Position numbers and translations under genes: made by a program. Positions 13,038 to 24,404 of a DNA stretch of 64,000 nucleotides are shown one piece after another; position 1 is the first letter of the stretch; the number at the start of each line of letters is the position of its first letter. The stretch lies in contig CM042028.1 in assembly GCA_023525975.1 (NCBI GenBank), forward strand, positions 81,839,501 to 81,903,500, in the 5' to 3' direction. The DNA is from Smallanthus sonchifolius (Eukaryota; Streptophyta; Magnoliopsida; Asterales; Asteraceae). The notes beneath the pieces were generated by a model that was not told where the DNA came from, searched no databases, and saw only the letters and a list, made by a program, of their open reading frames with translations.

Positions 13038-13996
13038 TGTAGGAAAGTGGGTCACGGTTTTACTGAAATAATAATAAAAATAATAATAACGATACTCTCG
13101 TTATTCATGGGAAATGCACCGGTATAATACCGTTATTCAAATACGAACAAATATAAAGATAAATTACAAAAATATCTAAATAAGATTATTCAAACCGTAG
13201 TCTTGAATGATATTCTTGACTCCAACGTCTTGGCCTAGCCGAGTCATCTACTATGTTCTTGACTGCAACAATGAACACACAAAATGTTGAACGGTTTTGG
13301 CTGAGGATCGTGTTTAACACAGGGCCCTTAAAACAGCCGAAGCGGTGTGTACTGTCGGGAATAGCTCTCACGCCCAAGGTAGCACCGGGTTATGATGTTA
13401 GTGATTATGGAAAAAGAATAAAGTTTAGTTGGTGGAAGAACAAATAGAGAGTACTCCTCTCTAGTTTATACAACAACAATGTGACTACTAGTTTTCTATG
13501 GACTTGATAAAATTTAGAGAAAACTCATATTCTTTTTTTCTCTCATAAAAGGTGAAACATAAGGTTCTATTTATACTCATATCAAACACCTTATTTAATT
13601 ATTTTATTTAAACACAATTATGACCATAATGAGTCAAATAAAACATCCAAAACTTTATGACATGTTAATGTCAAAATTATGAGTAATAATTAAAACCTTT
13701 ATAATGTTCATGACAATTTTTTTTTATAACCAAGATTTGTTAGCACTAGCAAAAAATATGCAACACGTCCTACTAGAGTCACCCAAGTTTAGTAATTATT
13801 CATTCCAACCACACCACTTCGAGCATCGATATCTCATTCATCTTCGCTCCGTTTTGGACGTGTTTTTGATTCGTTACGATACTCACACAACATAGAACAC
13901 AAACCCACAAATAATTATTTATATAACGCATATATAAATACAATTATTTACGTTCAAAAATAATGAAAAAACATTTTCACTAAAATTTCTCCAACA
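13038..13996 (-). repeat. 5' LTR of the copia-like element (right copy)
   Basis: This 959-bp partner of 2502-3504 starts TGTAGGAAAG and ends CTCCAACA on the plus strand, so it reads TGTTGGAG...TTTCCTACA on the minus strand. Substitutions scattered along the pair and the indel near 13330 show a much older insertion than the gypsy element at 29495. Confidence 0.78.
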
Positions 13997-14228
13997 AAAT
14001 TTACATTTGGAATAATTGTTTTCAAACTCCATGGGCTTCTGAATTATGAATGAAACACTTGGATAGGAAATTTTACAAACTTCATTAAATCTGCTACCAA
14101 GCTGTCATATTCTGGAAGTTTAATAAAACATATGTTTTTATAGAATAAGCAGTAGCACTAGACGAGTTGACGATAGCCCAAGCCTGCTTCTTCCTTTCCT
14201 TCCTTGGCCCAGCCGAGAAAGGTCCAAG
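13997..14228. other. Duplicated intergenic segment (target of the hAT insertion)
   Basis: The segment beginning with the word 'ccatgggcttctgaatt' is repeated, with divergence, at about 23224-23370. Both copies run through 'ccaagcctgctt' and 'ttggcccagc'. This copy was interrupted by the hAT element immediately after ggtccaag (14221-14228). Confidence 0.65.
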
Positions 14229-14304
14229 CAGAGGTGTACAAACCGGGTCGAAAAGACAAACCGGTTCGGGTTCAAACCCGGATCGGGTTTTGCACAGCCG
14301 GCTT

Positions 14305-17300
14305 GATATAGTCGATAAATTATATTAACAAATAAAACAAACTAATGGTAAAATAAAATTAAAAGTAAATAAGTTTAAATAATAACGATTAATGTATAAT
14401 CATTAAAACAATTAAATCAAAACAATGTAAGATTATTTGAACGGAAATGCATTAAATTTTGAGCATAAATGATTTAATAAAAATATCAAAAGTAAATGGC
14501 ATCTTGTATTATGGAAAGGAATTTTATGATCGGTCAACCCGTAACCCAAACCTATGCTTGGATTGATCCGTAAACCGCTACCCGTGACTCGCACATCTCT
14601 CTCTCTCTCTTATTGCGTTATACTTAACACCCCACGAACCCTACATGATTTGAGGCCGCCTCTACCTTGAAACCTCTCACTCGACTCTTCTGCTTTCCAC
14701 AATCCCGATGGACATAAACGCCGGTCGATCATTTCATGGTAACTAACGACCGGTGCCATAAACTCTTGTGATCTTTCCCGTAAACAAAACCGGGAAGATC
14801 TCTGCCACTGTATGATCGAGTCCAACCACCAAAACGAACCAAGGTAATGGTCTTGAAACAACGGTATAAACTTTAGTTGGCCGTCTCCGTTCTAGCCACG
14901 CCTATTTGAGTCTCGGAGCCAATTGTTCGTGATCTATTCTGAGACGCAACGGACACTACTTTGCATTGCATCGATGACCGTTCCTTTTTTAACACAAGGT
15001 ACGTTGGTATAGACTATATGATTTCAGCCATGAACTGAAAGTAATATAGTTTAGTGATCCAGTTAATGAAAATGGATGGATATCCGAAATACTGTGTAAC
15101 ATTAGTTGGTGATGTTTCAATTAGTGTTTTTCATATATACACATGCACATAACTTGGTTTTCTTTTCTATTGGCTAATACCATTTTGGACAGAATTCTTT
15201 CTCTAATAGTGAATGAAGTTTTGGTTTAGTTAAATAAAATTTGAGTATATAGAAACTCAAAATAATGAAATATTGGGTTCTATGTTGAAATTTAATAACA
15301 CTATGTTAATCGGTCCACGTAATTTAGTAATAAGGTTTAGCATTTGTTAAATAGTAGGTTATGATTTATCATGATAAGGATAAGATAATTATTATTCGAA
15401 ACAGATACGAAATTAAAAGAGGTGATGAAAGCATTATGATATAAATGAGCAAGATTATTAAGCGGATAAAATTACATGATGTTTGTACATTAAATAGATG
15501 ACCACATCTAATAAAATGTAACACATATGTAGGTCGTTTGTGGTCGGTTGTGGACGGGTTAGCTCTGTCATAATTATTGTAGCTGGTGCTTAAGGTACGG
15601 ATAATCTGATTCATTCTACTATATGTAGTGGATCGCGCCTTAATATCTATTTAACTTACTTTTAAAATTCTGCCATATATCAGTTTTTATCTGCTCCGTT
15701 CGTTATGATTAGTTGTTTTCTATATGATTCAGTATCCGCTTACCTCTTATATCCGACATGTTTCAGTTTCATGAATCTCATTACTTAGCTTACTCTAGGA
15801 TTAATTTTCTTGTTTGTTACTCTTTGGAATGTTTATACATGACTTCTTATTTGACTTGCTTGACTAGGTAATTACTATAAATTAGGTTACTTTGCATTTA
15901 TTTATTTTTAATTATATTAATATTGCCTGCTAATATGAACTCTGAATTCTGATACCCCGAGCACACTTTCTATGGGGGTTCCATAGACTTGTCATTGCGG
16001 CATCGATGGCTTGGCACCATCCGTGGCGGTGTGATTAGACCACATCGTCTCCATTATATATGTTATATCTGTGTGCTCAGAGAAGCACTTGGCCACATCT
16101 GTTATCTGTTAGGAGACGTATGGATCGATACTAGGATATTTCTGTATTTGGTGGATGGTGAGTGTATGCCAACACCCCATCGCACACATCTGGTACATAG
16201 GGTCTACAACCCTATGTACACCATGGTTACTATTACTATTCTGTTATCTGGCTCATTGGGTATTTCTATTAATTCGCATGCACTGATCTGTTTGAAAAAT
16301 GATAATCTGAAATTTGTTAACTGTGATATATGTTAACATTTAATATGAATCTGTTAATCTAAGTTATGTTAAACGATATGACCCGTTAATCTGAATATGA
16401 AGTCTGACATATGAAATCGGTAATATATTGCTCTGGCATGTTAATATGAAATCGGAAATCAGTAATCTGTATATGTTATTCTGCTAATGTGTGTGTAGTT
16501 TGAAATTCTAAAATCTGTTAATCCTTGTAATCTAGTTACTTATAAATCGGATAATTTGTTTGTAGTATGTTGATCTAGAATCTGTTAGGAAATATGTTAA
16601 TACGAGATCTTTCAAGAAATCAACTAATCTAAGATCTATTAAATAATCTGCTAATTTGATATATGTTAAGTAATCTACTAATATGACATTCGTTAAGCAA
16701 TATGCTAATCTGAGAGTTGCATAGTAATCTAATAATTTGAGATCTATTAGGTATTGTGTTAACCAAAGATTCATTAAGTAGTATGTTAATCTAAAATAGG
16801 GTAATAACCTAATATGTTAAGTAATGCGGTAACCTGTTCATCTGTAAATGAGTAAGTGTAAACTGGAAATCTGTAAGTTTTGTATCTAAAATTTAAAATC
16901 CTTTCGTTAATCCCTTAATATGTCCATATGTAATCTTTATTATAGAACCATTTAATCTACTTATATGTTCTTTTAATATGTTCCCTTAAAAACTAATAAT
17001 CTGTTATTATGGAATTGAAATATGAAATCCGTAATCGTACAAGTCTATTATTCTGTTTAGGTGTTTAGTATGTTGTATTACAATATATGCACGTGTATAT
17101 GTATATATACTGTAACACTTGCATTCGTTATGGCATTCGTGTCAGCACCCATTTATCTGTTCACTGAGCTCTCGCTCAGCAGCATTGTTTCTTTTGCGGT
17201 AGGTACTCAAGGTTATCTCTGGATTCTAGGAAAAGTGCATTATCAGAGGGATCAAAAACAAAGAAAAGAATATGGAAGGTCAAGATAGTAATAGATGTAT

Positions 17301-17419
17301 GCGAGGGTAATTAATAGGTTTTATATTTATTAAGTTTGAAGTTGTATTTAATTAAAATTTATTCGTATTTGATTCTGTAAAGGTGACACGTCAGCCCTAT
17401 CCCGAGACGGGGTGTTACA
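14305..17419 (+). mobile_element. Retroelement-like insertion inside the hAT left end
   Basis: The right border is clear: an LTR-style terminus, ACGGGGTGTTACA, ends at 17419 and the hAT subterminal repeats resume at 17420 (TGGCTAGACCGGG). The left border is uncertain. Position 14305 is one candidate, where TGATATAG follows CGGCT, a 4-of-5 match to TGGCT on the right. No retroviral-type proteins are visible, so it may be a solo LTR. From about 16320 to 17040 it is filled with degenerate short repeats of ATATGTTAATCTG type. The ORFs here are not supported. Confidence 0.45.
16320..17040. repeat. Degenerate TTAATCTG-type short repeat field
   Basis: About 700 bp consist largely of variants of 'atatgttaatctg', 'taatctgttaa' and 'gatctattaag' at irregular spacing of roughly 20-30 bp. 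This could be an expanded minisatellite in decay. It prevents any reading frame from being meaningful. Confidence 0.6.
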
Positions 17420-17725
17420 TGGCTAGACCGGGTTGGTAGCTAAACCGGTTCTGTTCACGAACCGGGTTAACTAGAGATCGATCCCAACCCGATGGAACCG
17501 GTTCGGACAGGACTGGGACTGGGTTGGCTGTCCAAACCGGTTCGGGTTCAAACCACCGGGCAACCTGGTTTTTTTTTAAAATAGCCGTTTTTTTTTGTTT
17601 TTTGACCCATTTTTTTGGTTTTTTTGACCCTATAACTTAGTATAAATACTTCTTGGTTGTCTGGGTTGAACCACACAATTTTCTAGTCTCATTTCTACTT
17701 CTTTAGCAAAAAAACGATCTCGAAA

Positions 17726-17968
17726 ATGGCCGAAAATGTTGGTCCATCTTCAACTATTGTAAGAGTTATTCAAACTACACGAAAGCAAAGTGTTTGGCAA
17801 TATTTTGATTTGTGTGAGATGTCAAGCGGACCGAACAAAGCTCGTTGCAAGCTGTGCGGATCGTTTTTTAGTAAAGAGTCAAATACAACTTTGAGCCGAC
17901 ACTTAGAAAAGTATTGCAAGTTGTATGACGAGACGAAGATTGCAAAACCGAACAATGCGGATAATTAG
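17726..17968 (+). CDS. Small BED-type zinc-finger protein of the hAT element
   Basis: This 80-residue ORF is almost entirely one BED-type zinc finger. A conserved VWQYFDL start is followed by C-x2-C (KCKLCG-like, residues about 41-46) and H-x5-C (RHLEKYC, about 58-65). BED fingers bind DNA and normally form the N-terminus of hAT transposases. Here the ORF stops right after the finger, so no catalytic part is attached. A TATA-like AGTATAAATAC lies at about 17638, roughly 90 bp upstream of the ATG, and the 3' side carries a tandem repeat with AATAAA words. It converges on the minus-strand transposase. It may be a truncated transposase gene or a stand-alone DNA-binding protein; expression is unknown. 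Confidence 0.65.
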   Translation: MAENVGPSSTIVRVIQTTRKQSVWQYFDLCEMSSGPNKARCKLCGSFFSKESNTTLSRHLEKYCKLYDETKIAKPNNADN

Positions 17969-18122
17969 TAATGTGTTATGTAAGTTGGTCTTGATGTTGT
18001 ATTTCAATAAAATGGTTTAGTAATGTGTTATGTAAGATGGTCTTGATGTTGTATTTTAGTAAAATGGTTTAGTAATGTGTTATGTAAGTTGGTCTTGATA
18101 TTGTATTTCAATAAAATGGTTT
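17967..18122 (+). repeat. Three tandem copies of a 52-bp unit
   Basis: Units start at 17967, 18019 and 18071, each beginning AGTAATGTGTTATGTAAG and each ending in a (T/A)AAAATGGTTT-type segment. Two of the three units contain a CAATAAAATGG word that could serve as a poly(A) signal. The array overlaps the stop codon of the BED ORF and probably forms its 3' UTR. Confidence 0.85.
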
Positions 18123-18413
18123 TGTAAACAAAATGCACTTTAATATTCATTAACTTAATTTAAAAATTACAAAACATACAATTAAAAGTTTAGAAATTAC
18201 AAATTGAAATACATTAAAAATAAAAGTCTACTTGTCGATACTCGAAATACATTAAAGATAAAACATTAATTGAAAGTTGGGTAGTCGCTACTAGTCGGAT
18301 CCCGAACTCCCTCGTAGGCTCTCATCGCTAATTGCTTCAATCAATACTCCTTCCACCTCGTCCTCGTATATCTCACCCTCAACTAAGTTTTCACCTTCGA
18401 AGGAAGATATATG

Positions 18414-19288
18414 TTATATTCGTTCCGTCGCGTCCAAGTAATCTTTTAGGCAAAGGCACGTTTCCACCGATTGCGGAGTTAGTCTTGTTCTTCGTAAAGA
18501 AATAACACTGCCACTAACAGAAAAAGCAGATTCCGAAGCTACCGTAGAAGCTTGGACGGTTAGTAAATCACAGGTTATAGCGGATAGGACGGGAAATTGG
18601 TCTTCCTTCCCTTTCCACCAAGCCAAGATATCAAAGGTCTCAAATTCATGAGCATTCATACCGGTAAAAAAATCCGAACCGATATATATACCCAATTCGC
18701 TACTTGGGGTATTACCCCGTTGGCGTTTACTATTTTCATTAACTATAGTATTAAATAAGTTTAACATTGAACTCCGACTACTACTTGCACTTGTTGTAGC
18801 GTTTCTAAATGATTTGTGTATGTTAGATGTTATACCATATTTTTCAACATAAACGGTAAACAAATTTGACAAACTTTTATTAAAAATACTTTTTGCTTTA
18901 TTCGTTAAAAATACGTCGCCTTCGTATAAATCAAAACCGAAAATTGTATTTTCAAGTAAAGTTTCAACACCCGAAACATTTAGGCACGGGTTTAAGGCGG
19001 CGGCACAAGTAATAATTGGAGGCATTTCTTTAACATATTTTTTAAATTTCTCTTTCATTGGCGGTATCATGATGGCAAATACGCCGCCTCGCATGGAATA
19101 TTCGTTTAATTTTTCAACCATTAAAAAGATTTTATTTAAAACCAAAGGACTCGTGTGATAATAACTCCTGATAAATAGGTTGTAGCGGTTTTAAAAACAT
19201 AGAGCATATCGGCTACAACTTCAATGATACCCCAACCCGATGACGAAAATTTTGTTACTTTATTTTGTCTTGCAAGTTGGTCATGAAA
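18414..19288 (-). pseudogene. hAT transposase, C-terminal half (broken gene)
   Basis: An open stretch of 243 residues (18414-19145) encodes the hAT C-terminal dimerisation region. The motif FDILAWWKGKEDQFPVLS is followed by the SESAFSVSG and LRRTRLTPQSVE segments, which are diagnostic of the family. Upstream, 19146-19288 continues the transposase (a DQLARQNKVTKFSSS-like segment) but in a shifted frame, so there is at least one frameshift. At 19289 the gene is cut by solo LTR-D. The rest resumes at 21237. The gene is inactive as it stands. Confidence 0.85.
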
Positions 19289-21236
19289 TGTAACATTCAT
19301 GATTTTCTGATACTATTTTAAGTTATTATTTACGATAATGGCACACCATTTCAAACCTGTTTTGCCTGACAACATACGTAACCCTAATCATTGATTTAAC
19401 ACGTGGTAAATTGAAGTTTTATCCTTACATAAACATATTATTGTCCTAGTTAGATTTAAATAAACAAATATATGTACATCTATATATACATAATTATTAT
19501 TATTATCATTTTTTTTATTAAATCAATTAAAAGCTTTAAACTTATCTCAAATAAATAAAAACTATTATTTTTATTGTAACTAATCCTAATCTAATCTTAA
19601 ATAACTAACTTGAAATTTCATTCTAATCTTTTTTTTTAACGTGATCTATTTATTTTTAATTTTATTAAATATAACTAATTATATTCAAATATTTTGCAAT
19701 CCTAGTCCAAATAACTATTTAATTTTGCGAATAAGTCCATAATCCCACCCTATAAATATAGCCTCTATTCCTCATTTATTTTTCACACCTCAACGATCCT
19801 CTAGGGTTCTCTAGCTACTAAAGGTCGTTCTTCTCATCTTTTGGAAGATTCTAGGTTAAATCCTTCCATTCTAACTAAGTTCTTCTTATGTTCTTGCTTG
19901 TTCATACTTTTCTTTTCAAAAATTCCTCATAACTAGCTAGATCTATGATTCCCTAACATGTTTATGTTATAATCATAGACCTATCTAAGATCAAAGATCC
20001 TATTTTAATTAAACTTGTTCAAACTTTTATTTAAAAACTTGATTTTGATCTTTCTTGTTCCTTTCAATTTCAAAAATCACGTTTTTACTAAAACTCCTTA
20101 TTTTCAAATTAAACCCCTTTAATATTCAATTAAATTTATTTCTATCTTTACTAAACTCATATTTTCACTTTAACCCTTATACTTTTTAAACTTACCAAAC
20201 AAACCCTAAACTTGGTCAAGTATACAAATAGGGTAACTTTCAAACCAATATGTAGTTATCTGACAAACATTAAAGTTCTGGCTAGGAAAAGACGGGGTTC
20301 CGATCCAACCAACTCTTTCCTGGGAACTTTTATGTTGGAGGTACTACTCTGGAATGATAACCACTCTAGTATACAACAACCACTTTCAACTAATTACATT
20401 GTCAACCCCTCGACTATCCTTAACTTGTTTCTAACGTAACAAACTTAACTTAGGGAGTCGTTAAGGCATTCGATCCAAGTTACTACAAGTTCAAGTTTAA
20501 CCCTTTCATTTGTAAGGTGAGTTTACATAGCCCCTTTTTTTCGTATTTACATATTTGGGGTGAAACATGATTACATTCAAATACTATTTGCAATTACACA
20601 CGTACAATTTTACACTATGATCATATGTGTTTATTTATGCTTTATGCTTGAATGCTACTTGTTAAGGCTGCATATACATGATATACACGTGCAAACACAA
20701 ATACATTACTTTAGGCTAACATGTGTTGTTATGCCCTACATTAGGATAACATGTGTTGTTATGCCCTACATTTACATCAGGATAACACGTGTTGTTATGC
20801 CCTACATTAGGATAACATGTGTTGTTATGCCCTTCAATTACAAAATTTCATTTGTGCAACTAGCTTAACTTAGATTCTCCATAAATGCTTTATAAACCAT
20901 GCGTCATATGAGTTGTACACAAAACATTTGAACGTTGCTTGTGGTGTCAAAACCTATGTATGCTCACCAACTATTTATAGTTGACCCTCTCATTTTATCA
21001 TGTTTCAGGTACAGTGTTTGAGTTAAGATTTCAAGTCGCTTCACTTAGGATTGAGGACCTAGTTTTGAATTTAATAAAGTTATTCATATATTTTTATTCT
21101 TGTAAAAGTTATACTTGATTACTTGAGCTATGAAATGAAAGTTATTGTTTAATTATTACAACTTTAGTAAACCATGAGCTTATGAACAGTCTACATGTCC
21201 CGCCCCGACGTTTCCGCCGTCGGTTGGGGTGTGACA
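19289..21236 (+). mobile_element. Solo LTR of gypsy family D (LTR-D)
   Basis: The 1,948-bp segment starts TGTAACATTC and ends TTGGGGTGTGACA. It is bounded by a perfect 5-bp duplication, tgaaa, at 19284-19288 and 21237-21241. No partner LTR or internal region exists, and the hAT transposase reads on across the insertion site. Landmarks are an AAGGTGAGTTTACATAGCCC block at about 20514, TTTGGGGTGAAACATG at about 20554, a hairpin repeat array (20710-20838) and CTCACCAACT at about 20963. The ORFs inside are not supported. Confidence 0.87.
20710..20838 (+). repeat. ATAACA...TGTTAT hairpin repeats in LTR-D
   Basis: Four units of 30-37 bp contain AGGATAACATGTGTTGTTAT or a variant followed by GCCCTACA. 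Each holds an inverted repeat ATAACA/TGTTAT around a TGTGT or CGTGT loop. The third unit has CGTGT in place of TGTGT, and the first is altered in the stem (CTAACA). Confidence 0.75.
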
Positions 21237-21957
21237 TGAAACATTTGCAAACTTCGTTTTTTGCTGAATGGTTTTTTCGAACATGTTACACGTTGAGTTC
21301 CAACGTGTTGAAACGTCCCAATTTGGACCTAAACATTCGTTTTCCCGTCTTTACAAAGTTTTATATATCGATGATATCTTTTTTTACTTGTACTAAAAAT
21401 ATCACGCAACATTTGTTTAAATTGATTTTTAACATTTTCAATGTGTTTAAGACCATCTTGCACGACTAAATTAATAATGTGTGTAACACATCAGCTATGT
21501 AAAAGAATACATTCACAAATCGGGTTATATTTTAAAATAAGTTGGTTTACCGCAACGGTATTATTCGAGACGTTATCAAACGATATAGAAAAAAAATTAT
21601 TTTCTAATTTAAAAGTTCTTATAACTTTGTCTAAAATATAAAATAAGTTGACACCGGTGTGGGGGTATCCAAATATTTCGAACGCAATAGTACGTTTCAT
21701 CATTGCCTACTTCCGGATTTAGCCAATGAACGGTAACGCAAAGGTAAAAATCCAGCAAGTTATGTGGAGTCGACCAAACATCACAAGTTAAATTAATACC
21801 GGTTTTTAAACTTTCAAATTCATTTACTAATTCTAATTTAGCTTTTTTTCCAAACATTGGGATTCCTTCTAGTAGGAATGATCCGCATAACCGAGGGAGT
21901 ATTAACACTCCTAGAAGCACCAATATTAACATTAGATTGTGCACTTTCGTTAGTCAT
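21237..21957 (-). pseudogene. hAT transposase, N-terminal and middle part (broken gene)
   Basis: Read from 21957, a start region (MTNESAQSNV...) leads through PTRRNPNVW, the entry to a BED finger. The finger itself is missing and the reading jumps to the KAKLELVNEF segment of the catalytic region, so an internal deletion of the finger and the following region is likely. Downstream come INLTCDVWS, FDNVSNN and HIINLVVQDGLKHIENV, all hAT core motifs, in several frames separated by frameshifts and stops. The DVSTRWNST motif is cut close to 21237, where solo LTR-D entered. A TATA-like tataaata lies upstream on the minus strand at about 22032. Confidence 0.8.
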
Positions 21958-22379
21958 TTTGAGAGTTTCGAGTGTGAGCGTTTTTTAGAAATAAGAGAGT
22001 TTTTAAATGGTGTGGTTGAACCAATACAACCAACACCTATTTATACAAGTCTGGGGTGTCAAAAATACAAATAAAAAAACTCAAGAAAACGGTCATATAT
22101 TCGTTACAACGGCTATAAAACCGTTAAAAAGAGTTGGTCCAACGGTCCGAACCGGTTTGAAAACCGGGTCGAGCCCGGAACAGGTTTGAGATTGAACCCG
22201 GTTCGGGTCAGGTTACGAACCGACTACCAAAAAACATTTCAGGAACTAGGCTTACACCTACGGGTTAAATAGGGTCTCGGACCGGGTCATATGAAACCGG
22301 ATTTAGACTTGAACCGGGTCGGGTCAGAACCTGGTAAGCCGGGCCCGAACCGGTTTCACTGTACACCTCAATGTCCAAG

Positions 22380-22903
22380 GGCAGCCGGCCCGCTGCCTTT
22401 TTCCGGCCCACATGGAAAACGACACAAGTCTTGTTTAATGATAACTAGTAACTTCTGCCGGTGTAATGCCAGTTGCGTTTTGTTTTATATAACTAGTGGG
22501 CGTAACCCGCGTTATGGTGTGTGTAACCCGCGATAAATAAATCTTTCTTAAATGAATTTATCTTTTACATGTAACACTTAAATATAATACATAAAAAATC
22601 ACCTTAATATAGAAATGATATATAACCCTATGGTTGTGCTACTTCTTAATGTTCTTTTCCTACTAATCAATTAACATATGATAAAACAACATTCTTAAAT
22701 CCCCAACACTTAGGTAACGTTTGGTATGCAGCAATAGGAGGTGGAATAGAATGAACGATTATGAATGAATGAAAAAAATGACGTTTGGTTAGACGATGGA
22801 ATGGAATCATCCATTTCACAAGTAATGTTATTCCCTTTAAATCACTCAAATTCATTCCATCCACCCCCTTTTTTTTTCAATCTATCCCCTCTTTCACCCT
22901 TCA
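22380..22903. other. Intergenic DNA, duplicated segment
   Basis: No gene is visible. Positions 22560-22700 resemble 950-1081. From about 22712 a sequence rich in GGAATGAATG-like words starts, possibly a small insertion, since the duplicated flank resumes near 23224. Confidence 0.5.
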
Positions 22904-23175
22904 TCACCACCACACCCTCCTATCACCACCACCAACCACCTCCCACCACCGCCTCCACCACCACTGTCGCCGCCGCCACCGCCTCCACCACCCACCACCA
23001 TCTCTCGCCGCCATCACCGCCACCCATAAACACACCACCGCCACCCACCGCCTCCACCCACCGCCACCTCCCACCGCCGCCACCACCCGCCGCCACCTCC
23101 CACCACCGCCACCGTCACCGCCACCTCCCACCACCACCACGGTCGCCTCCTCCACCACCCACCACCACCCCCTCC
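22904..23175. repeat. CAC/CCG-rich low-complexity tract
   Basis: About 270 bp are almost only C, A and G on the plus strand in CACCACCGCC-like triplets. All six frames therefore give long low-complexity ORFs (Pro/His/Thr-rich on one strand, Gly/Trp-rich on the other), and none of them is a credible protein. It lies within a probable insertion between duplicated flanks. Confidence 0.8.
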
Positions 23176-24404
23176 TATGTCCAATAAATATTTGTAGATT
23201 CCTTGAAAATAATAATAAAAAACTAACATTCTAAATAACTGTTTTCAAATTCCATGGGCTTCTGAATTTTGAAAGAAAACATTTGGATACGAGAATTTGC
23301 AAACTTTATTAAATTTACTTCGATCCAAGCCTGCTTTCCTTTCTTTGGCCCAGCAAAAACAATGTCCAATTAAAGTTTAGAACTTTTGGGTGCATAAAAG
23401 AAATAAGACCAAGAAAACACAAAACTAAAATGCATAGTTAGCAAAATTTGAAACCCAATCATTTGATTTAAGATAGACAGGGTTAGCAAAATTTATTTAT
23501 CTCACATGTATTTAGGTTGTATTATATAACTACTATATATCATATAATATTAATAATTATGTTGTATAATAAAGATAAGATAAAATAAAAAATAAATAAA
23601 AAGAAATATAATAAGATAATAGATGAAGGTCGTTGGTAAAGCAATGACTGACATTTCACGTGTACTGTTGAAGGAATGGGCGACAAGCTGGCCTCACTCT
23701 CCCTTCTGGACGAGAAGTGTGGTCTCCATCTGAGTGTGACTTGGTAAATTTCATAATTTTATTTTTCTATTCCAATACTTTATTGACAAATTTTACCTTA
23801 AAAATATATATTTTAATCATTTTATCCCATTATATAATCCCATCAATTCAGGATAAGAAGTGAAATCTGTCTAATCTAGCCATACATTTTTATAGAATAT
23901 TAACTTTTTAACATAAAAAACTACTATTTTTATAAGCATAAGATTCATCATTAAAGATTGTCATCATCAAAACCTAAAAATAAAAGGCCAAAATTTCCAA
24001 TTTTGGAGCAGTGTATCATTGCAATTCAACCGTTTTACCCAAAAACTTTGATACATGATCATCATCCTCGTTATACAAGACATCATTGATTTGAAGTATG
24101 GGGTCTTTTATGGGTCAAATCATCATCCTCGTTACACAAATTGTCAAAAACACACAGACCCACACACACACATACCACAATTATTCACTATAGATTTTGA
24201 GTCCAACAATCAAAAGTAAACACATCACCACAATGCTCAAGAACTCAATATCCATTTCAACAGTAGACCAAAGAAATATATTTATATTCCAAAATTCAAA
24301 ACTGAAATGATATTTCAAAGAAAAAAATTACTTTTTTTTAAATATTACCCTTGGTAATTCCACAAAGCCAGCTATATACAATCAAGATTTTGTTAACATC
24401 TGCT
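23176..24404. other. Intergenic DNA and 3' flank of the U-box gene
   Basis: Positions 23224-23370 are the second copy of the segment at 13997-14228. The rest is AT-rich with no ORF of note. The final few hundred bases lie 3' of the minus-strand U-box gene and probably include its 3' UTR; no clear poly(A) signal stands out. Confidence 0.5.

Larger units (their letters stand above)
2502..13996 (-). mobile_element. Old non-coding copia-like LTR element hosting two solo LTRs
   Basis: Two related direct repeats (2502-3504 and 13038-13996) bound this unit, and the bases outside them are a perfect 5-bp duplication, aaatt, at 2497-2501 and 13997-14001. Read on the minus strand the LTR starts TGTTGGAG and ends CCTACA, and the purine tract GTGGGGGAT abuts the left LTR at 3505-3513. 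That polypurine tract sets the minus orientation. Removing the two nested solo LTRs leaves about 5.7 kb. I find no gag, protease, RT or integrase, and no recognisable tRNA primer site next to the right LTR. It is therefore a dead or non-autonomous element. The copia assignment rests on the TGTTGGAG-type LTR start and PPT style and is an inference. Confidence 0.72.
14229..22371 (-). mobile_element. hAT transposon, composite and interrupted
   Basis: The left end reads CAGAGGTGTACA (14229-14240). The right end is TGTACACCTCAA (22360-22371), a near-perfect inverted partner. The flanks are ggtccaag (14221-14228) and tgtccaag (22372-22379), an 8-bp duplication with one mismatch, as expected for hAT elements. 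Both ends carry many copies of ACCGGTTCGG/CCGGGTTC-type words, typical of hAT subterminal regions. Inside are a BED-finger ORF (plus strand), a broken transposase (minus strand), a retroelement-like insertion (ending at 17419) and solo LTR-D. Confidence 0.82.

Noticed and set aside
22765..23234. Proline/histidine-rich or glycine/tryptophan-rich proteins
   Set aside because: Low-complexity CAC/CCG tract opens all frames; no codon-usage or homology support.
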